Origin: Daldinia sp. FL1419
Lineage: Eukaryota; Ascomycota; Sordariomycetes; Xylariales; Hypoxylaceae
Reading direction: 5' to 3'
NCBI GenBank assembly: GCA_025201765.1
Contig: MU623442.1
Span: 1 to 64,000 of the forward strand
DNA: 64,000 nucleotides
A program made the translations under genes and the position numbers. Shown one piece after another: positions 20,292 through 32,834 of the stretch (within the stretch, counting starts at the first letter, position 1; each line of letters starts with the position of its first letter). The notes under the pieces are model-generated. The model was not told where the DNA came from. It saw only the letters and a program-made list of their open reading frames with translations, and did not search any database.

Positions 20292-23200
20292 ATGGATCAG
20301 GATTCGAGATCGTCCGAGCCGCGAGAACGAGCCGTCTCCTCTGAGCCTTGCTCAACTCGACCCAACCCTTTTGACGACGGCGATTCTTCTTCCCGAAAAC
20401 GTCGTAGGACCTCCCTTTCTGGTTCTAGGAGCTCGTCAGTCGAAACCATTCCATCTCCAGGCGACGAAAGGACCGCTTCCGAGCATAACATAATGAAGAT
20501 CGATTCACCAGAACAACTCCCCCCAAGTACGCCGGCTCGTTCAGAGCCTGCCACCGAACCCGTCTCTAGCAAAGTCACTATCAACCTTAGAAATGCTGAT
20601 AGCGTTGAGAATAGTCCTTCCTCCCCTCATTCCCCCACACCGGCGCAATCTCACAAAGACAGTATAAAAGCTAGTGTCGAAGAGCCCGAGATGAATATGA
20701 TACAAGCACCCTCAGCTGAAGATGTATCGTCACCTACCTCCGAGCTTGATAGTCCAGAGGTGACGTCGATGACAATAGAGGATGACCTTCTAATATACGA
20801 CGAAGAGCCCGATATAACGAACTTTTCGGAAGATGCAGTAAGGAAGTTCAGCGCTGCCATACTTAACTTTCCGTATCACACTGAAGGAGAGTTATATCAC
20901 GAGACGGTTATTCGCCTCACAGAATATTTTCGACAACGTGCGTTAAGATTACCCAATTACCGTCAGTGTTCTAACTTTGAATTAGAATCGTCGCATGTCG
21001 ACGGAGCCTTGGATGAGCTAAATGCATGGCTAAACGTATACCTATCACAAGCGCGTATTGAATTATATCCTATGATTATAGAGGCATATCAGGAGAACAG
21101 ACAATTTTGGCAAGCTCTTCCTGAGCTTTTCCTTTCCATAGGCCAACGGTACGTATGATCCTAGCTTCATATGAACATGAAATAATTAATAATCATACTT
21201 CATTAGGCACGGCTCTTCCAAGTCATCTCACACTCGAGAAATTGTTGGTCAAATGTTCACGCAGATTGCTAGACTTACTGGTTTTCTTCTCGTAGTTGAC
21301 TGCCGAACGCTACTGCAAGCCATCAAGAATGAAGGTAGCGACTTTGATATGATATCTCCAGGTTTTCTCCGATTATTTAGCAGCATCGGGAGTAAGGAGG
21401 AAATCCATACCACGATTAACGGGTACGCCGCTACGAACAACTTGGGAGCATCAGAGATGCTCGACATACTTCAAGCAAGCAATACCGGTTTACAAGTTCA
21501 ACTGGGCCGGTTTACTGAGTTAATTACAAGTTACCTCACGCGTTGCCCTAAGAAAGTAATGGATAGCCTTGTCGGAATTGCTTGGCTCGTGGACGGCATC
21601 GTCCGCGACAGCTACCGAAAGAATGCATACCCCGACTATTATTCTCCAGCAGTTCTTAGTCGCTCAAAAAGGAACATTATCTTTGGCCTCAAATTCTTTG
21701 TGACAATCTCGGAGGCAATGGAAGTCGTGATCGAGAAGTCTATCAACAACCTAGGTTCTGAGACGGCCATGCATCTCATTTCTTGTCTCACGTCAATATT
21801 TAAGACTGGTTTACATGATGACAACATTGAGGCTGCCCGGGTGCTGGAAGATCATCGAGGAATCTATCCTGACCTTCCAGACCAATTCCGACCCGACACG
21901 CTCTCGTTAGAATGGCGGATGCGCATATGCTGCAAACTAGTAAAGTCTCGCCAGATGCAACTTAGAGTTGCCGCAACATCACACCTATGTGATGATCTAG
22001 TTATACAATGGAGAGCTTATGTGGAACGGCAAAACTTAGATAACGATTCCCACTTAACATTCCTCCAACATTTATCTAACTACCTGGTTAAAACGGGTAT
22101 TGTCGACTACCTTCTTGGACCAACTTGTCATCCAGAGATTACCCAATCAAGCTTCAACATTATCGGATTCCTAGCCGTCACCAAAACATATACGACCACG
22201 CAAACGGACTTGCTTTGGCAAACCCTCACGTCCACACAGGACCCCCGGATCTCTGATGCCATAGTCCGCATGATGTCCAAGGTAGTCGGCCTCCTCGAGC
22301 CGGAATGTCTCAGTTACATGTGTGAGAAATTCTATAGTCTTCCGATGGAGTCATTCTCGTCTTGTATGCGTGACCTTTTTGACCAGGTCACAAAACAAAT
22401 GCAGGAGAAGGCACTAGCTTATCAGCCAGTCTCTCTCTCGCCGTACAAAATTTGCGTGCGACTGCTTCAAGAGTCGTCTATCCATGGGCCCCAAGGCTCT
22501 GTATCATATCCAGATATCCACAACTTCGCTTTATCGAAGTTCAATGCTCTTTTACACTCAGGCCCGGACCCAGTGGGACGTGAGAATATCTGGATGAGTT
22601 GCGTGGATGATATCGCGGCTAAATCTCGAACCACCTCGGGGAGCCTCCAGGTACTAAGCACACTTCTGGGCAACAGTCCGCCACTACACATGTTAATATC
22701 CGACCACAATTTGACAAGGCTTCTGGTGGACGAACTCGAGTCTACGATTGCCAAAGCAAAGGATGTTGGATTTGCCCCGGTATATGCGAATCCGATAGGT
22801 CATGCTCGTCGAAGGATTATATCCGCTATTATTATAAATCATGGTTCCACTATTGATTCGGAGCTTGGCCGACGTCTTTGGGATTTATTAGTTGGGAGCG
22901 GAGCAGCATGCCAAGACGACAGAAAGGCTGCCTGGGACGACCTAAATGTGGCACTCAAGAGAACCCGTTTGGACAATCCTTTTCTCAACGCTTGCCTGCG
23001 GGAGTACTTGCCTCAGTTGCCACCTAGTTGCTACTGTGGGGGGTCTCTCGCGTTCGTTCGAGAAGCTATCATCCCTCTTGCGAACGATATTAATAGCATA
23101 ATCCTTGATGACGAAGATAATGTTAAGTCTTCAGGGATTGAACTGCTTTGGCAGATGATATTAACGGCTCCATGTCACACTATTGAGGAGACGGCTATTT

Positions 23201-26200
23201 CTACACTTGTTGATGATATTTACGTCGACAGCAAGACGATCCTATCGTACCCGCTTCATCGCGCAAGGAGGGTTCATTTTGCTCTTGTGCAACGATGCCT
23301 GCAGCAGCTCAAATGCGCAGCTCAGAGACTAAGCGAGTCCAGCGATTACAAATCAACTAATAATAATGAGTCCACGGTGAGCGCAAAGTTCAAAGAACAA
23401 CATGAAAAACATGAATTACAGTTCACAAGATCCCTGCAGGTTCTTATAGCACTTCTGAGGGCGTTGCAGACAAGACCCCATTTTGCAGCTCCTGATTTAC
23501 GGTCTCTAATGCTACAAACCCCTAGCCCGGTCGATGGCGAATCTGCGGACTTGAAGTATCAGTCATTTGACGGCAATGATCAAACAGATATAAAATCTTT
23601 AGATATTGGGCTCAAAAACACGGCGGCTTCACTACTTGCTAGTTTGCGTGAAGCCACTGGGTTTGACAACTATCGATTATACTATCGCGGACAACCTCTG
23701 ACTCCGTCGGAAAGCGCAATATGCAAGTCGATTGAGGAGCTCGATATTAAAGCCGGTCTTATACTAGTTAAGAAAGAGACTGGAGTTACGACCTCGCCTA
23801 GACGTATAAAACCGGGGGCTTCACCACTCGATATTGAGATCCTCAGTCACTTCAAGGACTTATGGGGGTATCTAAGTATGGAAGAAAAGCTAGCAAGAGA
23901 GGTAGGCTCTTTCTATGTTATAGTTTGGAATACGCTCACATATCGTTAGATCTACCACTTTCTGGTTTCGCTTCCAGCTGATGATTCCATCCTGATGGCG
24001 TTTGAAGACTCTGCAGCTTCCTACCGAGACATCTTCCCACTTGGGCAGCCTTTCAAATCGCTATATGCCCTACATGCACTTCGCGAATATCTTAGTACCC
24101 GACAACTTAGGAGCAATGTGATGCAAATTTCTTTGCAGGATTATGACTCCCAATTAAAATCTAAGAACGACCAGGAAGATGCTTCGGCAAGGGCAATATG
24201 CCTAGTCATTGCAGCAATTTGTGACCCCAAGGTCGTGGAGCAAGGCTCGAGCGAAGCTCTTCAGCTTAAGCTAAGTCTCGAGTTGGTGGATAGTTTTATT
24301 CATCTCTTAGAAGGTACGTAGTGCTGCGGGTCTATACCGGCAACTACTAACTGTATTAAGAAATCACAGATCATGAAACCGTCGTGTGTCTCTTAAGCCA
24401 AGACCTCCGAGAGAGGCTCTCGGAGATGCTTATGAGTGCGGCCGCAGCTCAAGCGAGCCAGCTCAGCATCGAATTGATTAAACGATCATTTGAGGCCCTA
24501 CTCGAATCCTGTGCGAAGAGTGGGGTATTCTGGAGGGGTTTCCGGGACCAGAATGGTTTGCATAAGGTGATCCAACGACTTATACTCGATGATCCCCGTC
24601 CCGTTGTGAGGAAGACTATCGCTGGATTAATCGCTGCCAAGAGCCTACACACGCGTGCCGTATCTGGCGCGCAGGCGCTAGATTTTGCCGAGTTATTTTG
24701 GCCTATTATTTTCCAGTTGGTACATCGAGCTGTTGCAGAGCCGAATAAATGCGAGGAGACGTTTACTGTCTCCCATCAGCTACTTCGCAAACTCCACGGG
24801 GAGAAGTCTAGAGTTATTGACTTACCGAACTATCTTAGACAATGTGGAAAACTCCTACTCTCACACACGACCACGGAGGACATAGCTCATCCGGTTAAGG
24901 ATATTGTGGCGCACGGGCTTATCACAATCCTGAACACCGGTATTCGGGAGGCTTCGATTAGAAAAGAGCGAGTCCAATTCCCGTCTAGCTTTACATCGGA
25001 ATTATTTTCCCGGCACCTCTTTCCGCCCGAAAATGATGATATGGAATTGGTGCCCAAGGTGATACTTCACACACCCTCGCGAGGTATACTCTACGACATT
25101 ATATTCGCCCTCGTTAAAGATGATGTGGCACTATCTTCCCGTTTACTTAAAGAGCTGGACACACTTACGTCTTTTCGCACTACAGAAGATGGTATAGAGA
25201 CCTACAAGTACGAACTCCCACAGCTTTTCGAAAGGTCTAGTGCTATCAGATCGTCTTGTGGGTACTCTGGGATGCGGAATCTTTCAAATACTTGCTATTT
25301 GAACTCGCTTTTCACGCAGCTCTTCATGAATGTCGGATTTCGCCGCTTCATACTTGAGAAACGGGTGCGAAACCCGTTGACACATGCACTACTTCATGAG
25401 ACCCAGGCGCTCTTCGCCTTTCTCCAAGATAGTCGACGACGCTTCGTTGAACCGTCGGGCTGTGTCGGCCAGATTATGACCTATGAAGAGGCACCCATTG
25501 ATATCCATAACCAAATGGATGTAGACGAATTCTACAGTCTACTCTTCGACCGATGGGAGGCACAACTGCCCCTAGAAGCGGATAAGAAGAAACTGAGGTC
25601 TATTTATGGTGGTGAGTTGGTTCAACAAGTGAAATCCAAGGAGTGCCAACACATCTCTGAGCGCATCGAGCCCTTCTCTGCAATTCAGTGCGATATCAAA
25701 GGTAAAACGGGCTTGGAGGAAAGCCTCCAAGCCTATGTGGACGGCGAAATTATGGAAGGAGGTATGTTTTTCTCGTTCTCAGGTGGACACGCAACGCGCT
25801 AACAATTCTAGATAACAAATACAAATGTTCCGACTGCGATAAACACGTAGATGCGGTCAAGAGGCAAGTTGAACACGAGTTGCATTCATTGCAAGCGACG
25901 CTGACCATGTACGTAGGGCATGCCTTAAGGATATACCTGATAACTTAATATTCCACCTGAAGAGATTTGATTTCAACCTACGGACTTTGACTCGAAGCAA
26001 AATCAACGACTATTTCCGTTTTCCAAATGAGATAGACATGCAACCCTATACAATCGAGCACTTGAGCGATCCTTCCGGAAACAACGAGCCAGACATGTTC
26101 GAGCTGGTGGGAGTCTTGGTACATTCCGGGACTGCGGAGTCCGGTCATTACTATTCATACATCCGAGAACGGCCAACGAGAAGTAGCACACCATCCTGGG

Positions 26201-28305
26201 TCGAATTTAACGACGAAATAGTAACATCCTGGGAACCCTCACAGATGGAAAGCGCTTGTTTCGGGGGGCCGGACTACCGCCCACAGTTTGAGGCTGGTAC
26301 TGCCTACGAAAAAGTCTACAGTGCTTATATGCTTTTCTACCAGCGCTCTTCCTCTCTACAAAAGGAACAAGAGATGCTAAAGATGTCAGGTCAAGCCGGC
26401 CCTTACCGGTGCAACCTCCCTCGAAGTCTCGAGTCACAAGTCAAGGAAGACAACTGGTCAATCGTACAGCGACACTGTCTTTATGATCCGGTTCATACGC
26501 CTTTCGTGTATAGAATGCTCGCTAATGCGTGGGGTATTACGTGCTCCAAGGACCACGCAAAAGAAAATCTAGCGATGAGAACGGCACTTGGTCATCTAGA
26601 TCAAGTTGCATCACGAGCCAAGGATTTGCCGGATTACGACCAACTTAAAAATCTTTTGATTAAAGTCTGTCAACGGTGTCATATGTGCTGCTTCTCATTT
26701 TTCGACTATTTTAGTCAACACAGGGAAGCTCTGCGCATGCTCCTACAGAGAAACTCAGACCTCAGTGTACGCCAAGATATAGGCAAAATATTTATATTTG
26801 CCCTTTCAGTCATCAAAGAGGCCTATCCGGAGGAATACGGCTTGTTCGATAGCGACAACGACATGTCGGTTTCCAATGGAGTAGATCAGAGCTCAAGTAT
26901 AGTGGATATGACGTTAGATATCTTCAATTATGTTTGGGAGAGTTTTCACACACGCCTTAATTCCTGGCCGGAATACTTTGGGACCATGCTCGAGTTCGCC
27001 CGAATGGGACGTTATGAGGCATTAGCATTCCTTGATAAAGACTTTTTGGTCAGACTTATCATGGTGATTGCAGTCGACCAAGTTTTTGATCTTGCCCCAC
27101 AATATGCTAGGTTGCTTAATGTGGTATCAAGAAGGTCAGCGAGGCCGCCGAGCTATGAACATATTATTGCCCTTATTGACGAGCTTATGGCGGCCATCGA
27201 TCCGGTGGTTATCCCGGGTAGGCTCCTTCAGGATGCCCATGGCCGATTGTTATTAGGTCTCCAAGGAGAGCAGGTTATGTTCACGGCAGAAGAGTTCAAC
27301 CTACTGTATCGTGACTGGGCCAGAGGCCAAGCGAACATTTTTACAGAAAAGCTCATCTCGATCAACCAAAACCCCATGGCTACTGATTCTATTATCAAAC
27401 GCCTCATAGCCTTTTCCCCCACGGCGGATCAAAGAGTGTTCCTGACGCTGCGAATTAATATCACCGGGGACCTGATTTCCCATATCGTGTCACCCTTCCT
27501 TCGCGTTGCCGTTACATTCTGCCGCTATAGTGCCAGCTACGAGCATGTATCTCGCCTAATCACTCACATATCCAACCAATGCAGGAACCTACAGAACGCA
27601 GAAGGCCGGGCCTTTTTTGAGTTCCAAAGAGATATCTTCAACAGAGCACGAAACACGGGCGAGACAAACGATAGTATCCAGATGCATAGCTTGGAGAACA
27701 TCCCGAAGTGGGCTCCGGGGCTTCTCGGATATATCGATCATTCGGTTAGTGATGATGTAGAAAGTTTTCTGGATGAACATTTGTTTAGATACGGACCTTC
27801 GCCCGCATTCAGAGAGGTTGATGGGAGGCTTGAAGAGATTGAAAAGTCGCAGGCAATAAATTCAGCGGTAAAACGCCTAGCTATCTCGTGCCTGGAGTAT
27901 TTGCGGGATACGTATGTTTCTCGGGCCGCGCAGGCAGCCAAGTACACAATTGATCCTTTGGACCGGGTGCTTAAAAAATGCGAGACATACTTTAGTCTCG
28001 ACGAGGCGATGGATGATGGCCTTGGACTACGGTATATGGAACTTCGCCAAGGTACGAGCCCCCATACTGAGGGGTTGTAGGCTGCTTGCTGCGTACTAAC
28101 TTTGTAATAGCTGTGTTAGAACCGATGGTCAGATTGACAGTCGACGAAATTGAAGAGGACGGTTCCGGTATGTGGAGCGACTCTACCACCGCTACCATGG
28201 ACTATGACTGACAAAACCCAAGATTGGGAGCAGTCAGTCGGCTCTTCGGAACAGATGGATAACCTAACAGATCTCAGCATGCAAATCGACCGCGATCTAG
28301 TATGA
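20292..28305 (+). CDS. Giant ubiquitin-specific protease (USP9X/USP34-like)
   Basis: Eight exons (20292-21148, 21207-23901, 23950-24313, 24370-25761, 25812-25863, 25917-28051, 28111-28167, 28223-28305) give 2,544 residues in one intact frame. The first 200 residues are Ser/Pro/Glu-rich and disordered. A long alpha-helical repeat region follows. The USP catalytic domain spans about 1605-1930: the cysteine box GMRNLSNTCYLNSLFTQLF with Cys1614, the zinc-finger pair KCSDCDKHVDAVKR, then LIFHLKRFDF and the histidine box HSGTAESGHYYSYIR with His1863. The catalytic residues are present, so an active deubiquitinase is expected. The helical region after the domain fits the fungal family that carries DUF3517. 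Intron 5 is GC-AG. The last two exons are tiny and end in an acidic tail. Substrates are unknown. Confidence 0.93.
25864..25916 (+). other. GC-AG intron in the deubiquitinase gene
   Basis: The exon ends GTCAAGAG, the intron starts GCAAGTTG, a CTGACC branch site follows and it ends TACGTAG. Splicing restores VDAVKRACLKDIPDNLIFH, the run expected between the zinc-finger cysteines and the FHLKRF motif. Reading through puts the frame into a stop. Confidence 0.88.
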
Positions 28306-30715
28306 GTGAACCTTGGGTTCTTAAGAAAACTCTCCTTAGCCACCGCCTTAGTAAAATAATGATCGGGGCTCCCTAGGGCGAACGGGTTGTAACATACGAC
28401 TGATGATATAGGATTTAATGACAGGCCGGTCGGATAAACGGAAAGGTAAACCTGGGATAATGCATAGCACTGGCGTGACGGGCGTGTTTGAAGATGAACA
28501 AAATGATACTTCTCATAGATACGTTCTTCTGGCGTAACCAGGAAAAGAAGAGGCCTCCTATCATTTCCAATTTGGAGGTCTAAATATACGAGTCATGGTT
28601 TATTCCACAGCAACCCTCGCGGGAGAATGGACGGGGTGTGATGGAAGTACGATGCGATGGATGGTGTCCAATCCTGGGGGGTGGTAATGATAGGTTTGCT
28701 TCTTTGCTTCCTTTTCGGCACAGAATACCCTGATTCTTCATGTTTACTTGAGTTACCTAGCACAGTAAGGCGAAAGAGGAAGCAATGCGATAATTTGATT
28801 GCAGCTAGTGCACTCGATAGCACCCCAAACACGAATTTAGTTACTGGGTTACTGAAGCAAAGCTAACCGTGAAAACTTTCCATATTTTGCTTTAAACCGT
28901 TGCTACTAAAAATATATTGTTTGCTAGATAAGAGTGTTGTGAGATGCTTAGATGGTTGGCTCTCAAGCCAAAGTAATAAGTACCTACTTAAGCATATTGT
29001 TAGTGGTTGGGGAGGCGACTCGGGTTCTTTTCTCGGGATCACAGGAATCCGTCCGAAGTGCAGTAATAAAGACCAATTATTATTAGTTATCTATGGCCAT
29101 GAACAAGACGTAAATTTTCGATGCAGGGTTAGATACCACGTTGGTATTCTAACTACTAGGTAATCCTTTTAGAAGAGAGGATATTGCAGATTGAGAAGAT
29201 TGGTGATTGGCAGCGTAGGGGTTAATTGGGTACCTACAGTACCTCCTATGTGTATGGCTGGTTGGGAATTGAGAATAATAGATTAAAAGACGTAATTTCT
29301 TTTTGATATAAGGATGGCATGAAAGAAGCAGGATAAGAAGCAGGATAGTTTAACTACCTGATATCTCTAGTTACATAGTATCACTTACAGATCCGTCGAT
29401 GGACCCGACTGTTCGTCAATAATGGACCGACGTTAGTTTCCGGAACATTGGGTCTATTTTTGGACTGAACTCCTTGCTAGATTCTTTCGGCGTCTAGCCT
29501 TTATAGGACTAGCTCTCATTGATAATAGGTGATTAACAGGGATGTTACTGGTCGGGTGTTGGGTCCGGCATCTATATTTGGGTTATTGAAGTCGTTATAC
29601 TTGTCGTAGCGTCGTCGTAGCCGCCGAGGCAAGATGCGGGGGAGGAGCTTACCTAGGGACAAGGCATCTGGTTGGTCAAGAATTTGAGGTTATTTTACCA
29701 CCAAGAAATATCTCCAAAGATGAGTGGAGGAAATTTTGAGGTTATGAGCTGCAGGTCCCAGCACACCATCTCCATCTTATTCAATCACTATCACACATAA
29801 AAAAATCCCCCCCAAGAAACCTACAAACGTCTACATCCACATATCCACATATCCACAAACCCGCATAAACACGTACATCCGTGCATGAAAAAGGTCCAGG
29901 GCTGATAACGTGTAGGAAAATACTTCGTTCTCTTTTCGAAGACTAGCATGACTTTATCTACCTTTGCATCTACATCCGCATCTGCGTCTACATGATAGCT
30001 GCATGTGACAGGTAGCTAGGTCTATCGACGAATCATATATCTTGCTCTCTCCTGAAACCAGGCACATCAGCCGCCGAACTATCGTTACCAGCCAAAAGCG
30101 GTGGGCAAGGTGAGCCTGACGCTAAGTTTCATGGCTGCCGAATATAGAAATTGTAAAGAATTAGGGAAGGGATGGCTGGGGAAACGAATAATAATGATGA
30201 TGGTTAATAACTAACAATAACAATATGCTGTTAACCCCTCCCTTACTTCCAGCCCCACGAACACCGTCTCGTGGGGTTTGGACTCAGGTCCAGGTTTAAG
30301 CAGCCTTATTCCCTTCGTCTTCTTTGTATCGTTCCGTTTCATTGTTTCGATGTTTCATCGTTTCATCGTTTCATGTTTCGAAGCGCCCTTCTTTTTATAT
30401 CCACCCTTATTCTGTAGCAAGGCCTTCTCTCCCTGACCTTACTAATTTCCGATTTTGGATCTCTTCTTAGTATCCCTGACGTTGTGATATATCTTTCTAC
30501 GATATATCTTTGTAGTCTATGCCTCTTTTCATATCTGGCAACCCATCCTTCCGGATCCAACTACACGGCTACACGTCTTCGCTACCAGACGACGAGATAT
30601 TCGGGCCAGCCTTCCTTCTATTATCAGCTAAAGGACGTGGTTCTTAATACCCATGAATTGGTTCAGTACGGCGCAGTATCTTGTCCTTTCCTGAATAATC
30701 TCCTCGTCACTCACT
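28306..30715. other. Intergenic, about 2.4 kb
   Basis: No gene is supported. Small frames at 28593-28866 and 28900-29163 have no recognisable content. Short tandem patches occur at 29830-29860 (CATATCCA) and 30340-30380 (TTTCATCG). The last few hundred bases are pyrimidine-rich and probably form the leader of the next gene. Confidence 0.5.
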
Positions 30716-32329
30716 ATGCCACTATCTAAACAACGCATATCCTCGCCTTTAGAGGCGGGGCCCTCAATCCTCGATGCCTATAACCTACCTTCCCACCTGA
30801 CAGAGGCACTGGAGTATACGTCTAAGAGACTTGCGAGGAAAGCCCTACATATTACTCTTGTCGTAGTGCGGAAAGGATATCAACTCCCGAGTGTAGTTCC
30901 ACCGTGCCCTACGCCGAATACACCTCCTGTTACGCCGGGGGTCATGTCTCCTACACGGTTTGCATCACCTGTCGTGGGACTAAGGCAATTGGTCCGAAGA
31001 GGCACAGGTGGCTCAACATCCACTATATCGTCTGCCGTGTCAACGCCAAATTCTTTACCTAGTACAACCGTATCATCTCCATCATTTCCGCCTCCGCCGA
31101 TGGAGCCCCTGATTAGCCCTCGTCGTTGGGTTGTGCCCCCAACGCCTGGTACACCATTTCCTCACACGCCCATGACCCCCCAAACACCATCCAGCATCCT
31201 TACAGCATCTTCAACAACCTCCTTAGCGCAGGGGCCAAACGAATTCGGCATTCGACTAATACACACTAGTTTGCTCTCTCCCAAAGCTGAGAAGACGCTT
31301 CGTACAACTATCGTCAAAGCAGAGCGGAAGTTTCGCATAGGCACTAGCTGGTTACCTCCAGCCGCGACTGCATCCGCGTGCGGCCTAAACGAAGACCTCG
31401 TCCGCAGAAGCATGTTGCAAAACGAGGTGTTATTTTCGTCCGAAGGCCTAACGCTCTTAGGTCTAGACAAGTTGTACAGTTTCAAGTCTGCTCTCGCCGT
31501 CTATACGCGTTCAACATATGGCACTACTACTTCCTTACCTTCTCCCGTCTCCCCTACAACCAAGGCGGCAGACAGCACGCGCCTTGAAGATGCAGTGGAT
31601 GCACTAAGGCGTCTCGTGCTCGCTAACGGTGGCCGGCCAATATCAAAATCAGATCTCCTCCGGAGCTATGACTGGCTCGGGGTAAACACACGTGCATTGA
31701 AAGATGTGGAGAATATGTACAAGCGAGCGTACGGAGGTCCGGACCGGACCGGAGCCTTCGAAGTGACCCACGAGGAACGAGAGCGGGAGGCGCGACCCGT
31801 AATAAAGATCGGCGCACCGCCTCCTCCCAGGACGCCGTCCCGGAACCAAACAACACCCGTACTTAAACTAAACACTCAACTAGCAACCGCCACAACGACC
31901 CGGATCTTCAAACCAACACCAAAGCTCGTGCCCCAAGCCGCACCCCAAAAGGCGCAAGGCGCGAGCAGGCGAGAAGATGATAAATCACGAGACACGGGGA
32001 TAGAAATCAAAATAGACAATCTCGCGTACTACGACGATAAAGACAACGACGACGAAGAAGAAGAAGAAGACGAAAATTCCGACGGAAAGGACGAAGAGGG
32101 AGAGGGAGACCGCACGGCGCGCCCGATCCCCGGGCTCGCGTTCTGGAATGGCGCGTCGATCGACGAGATGATGCTGTCGCCGCGGGAGAGCCAGCAGTCG
32201 CCGCGGCTGGGGCCGCTGACGCCGAACGGGTACGAGGACATATCGCCCGTGACGCGGGGCGAGTGGGGGTTCTTGTTCAAGGGGGATGGGTGGCAGCAGG
32301 GGCGGACGGCGGCGGTGGAGACTTGGTAG
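30716..32329 (+). CDS. Conserved-looking fungal protein of unknown function
   Basis: A single exon of 537 residues. I do not recognise a named family with certainty. An alpha/beta block opens the protein (LTEALEYTSKRLARKALHIT, then VVVRKG), interrupted by a Pro/Ser/Thr-rich stretch at about 60-170 (SPSFPPPPMEPLISPRR). A second block follows from about 175 (NEFGIRLIHTSLLSPKAEKT and LLGLDKLYSFKSALAVYTRS), which looks like the continuation of the same fold. Then come a basic low-complexity linker, an acidic run (DEEEEEDENSDGKDEEGEG near residue 450) and a structured tail (IPGLAFWNGASIDEMMLSP and TRGEWGFLF). The split domain with a disordered insert suggests a regulatory protein. No signal peptide or membrane helix is seen. 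Confidence 0.75.
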   Translation: MPLSKQRISSPLEAGPSILDAYNLPSHLTEALEYTSKRLARKALHITLVVVRKGYQLPSVVPPCPTPNTPPVTPGVMSPTRFASPVVGLRQLVRRGTGGSTSTISSAVSTPNSLPSTTVSSPSFPPPPMEPLISPRRWVVPPTPGTPFPHTPMTPQTPSSILTASSTTSLAQGPNEFGIRLIHTSLLSPKAEKTLRTTIVKAERKFRIGTSWLPPAATASACGLNEDLVRRSMLQNEVLFSSEGLTLLGLDKLYSFKSALAVYTRSTYGTTTSLPSPVSPTTKAADSTRLEDAVDALRRLVLANGGRPISKSDLLRSYDWLGVNTRALKDVENMYKRAYGGPDRTGAFEVTHEEREREARPVIKIGAPPPPRTPSRNQTTPVLKLNTQLATATTTRIFKPTPKLVPQAAPQKAQGASRREDDKSRDTGIEIKIDNLAYYDDKDNDDEEEEEDENSDGKDEEGEGDRTARPIPGLAFWNGASIDEMMLSPRESQQSPRLGPLTPNGYEDISPVTRGEWGFLFKGDGWQQGRTAAVETW

Positions 32330-32834
32330 TTGGATCGGGCGGGCTGGTATATTATGTTTGTTTATTATATTTTCCATATATACTATATTATATATCGTAT
32401 AGTAAGGGCTGAGACTGCATATATTTGACGCTACGTCGGTGGTCGGTACCTGCATGACATTTTGGCGTTCTTGGTGCTGGTTCTATTGTATATACCTATT
32501 TGCACTTTAAGACAGGCGTTGGCTTCACCGGGTAGGATGAGCATGAGGATGGATGCAAAATAATTCACGATACCCCCTTTGTGGGTTATACAATCCTAAT
32601 TTGACATATGTTGTGCCTTGAAATGCCATGCTTTATGTTTTACGCCCTCGCTATGCCGTAGTGTTTGCTCCATCAGCGTAGAAGACACCGCCCCTAACAT
32701 CCGTTCCCAAACTCCAAGTTCATTTCGCTTCCTAGGTACCTAGGGATATTATAGTAACACAGGTCACCACCAAAAGGGGGACTCCCTTTTTATGTCCTCT
32801 TATGTTCTTAAATAGGAAAATAAGAGGGATAGTT
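32330..32834. other. Convergent 3' intergenic region
   Basis: 505 bases between the unknown protein and the PRCC-family gene. An AT-rich patch (32350-32400) may carry the polyadenylation signals. Nothing else is seen. Confidence 0.45.

Noticed and set aside
31985..32455. 156-residue minus-strand frame
   Set aside because: Antisense of the acidic region of the unknown protein; it contains runs of Phe and Val that come from GAA/GAC repeats.
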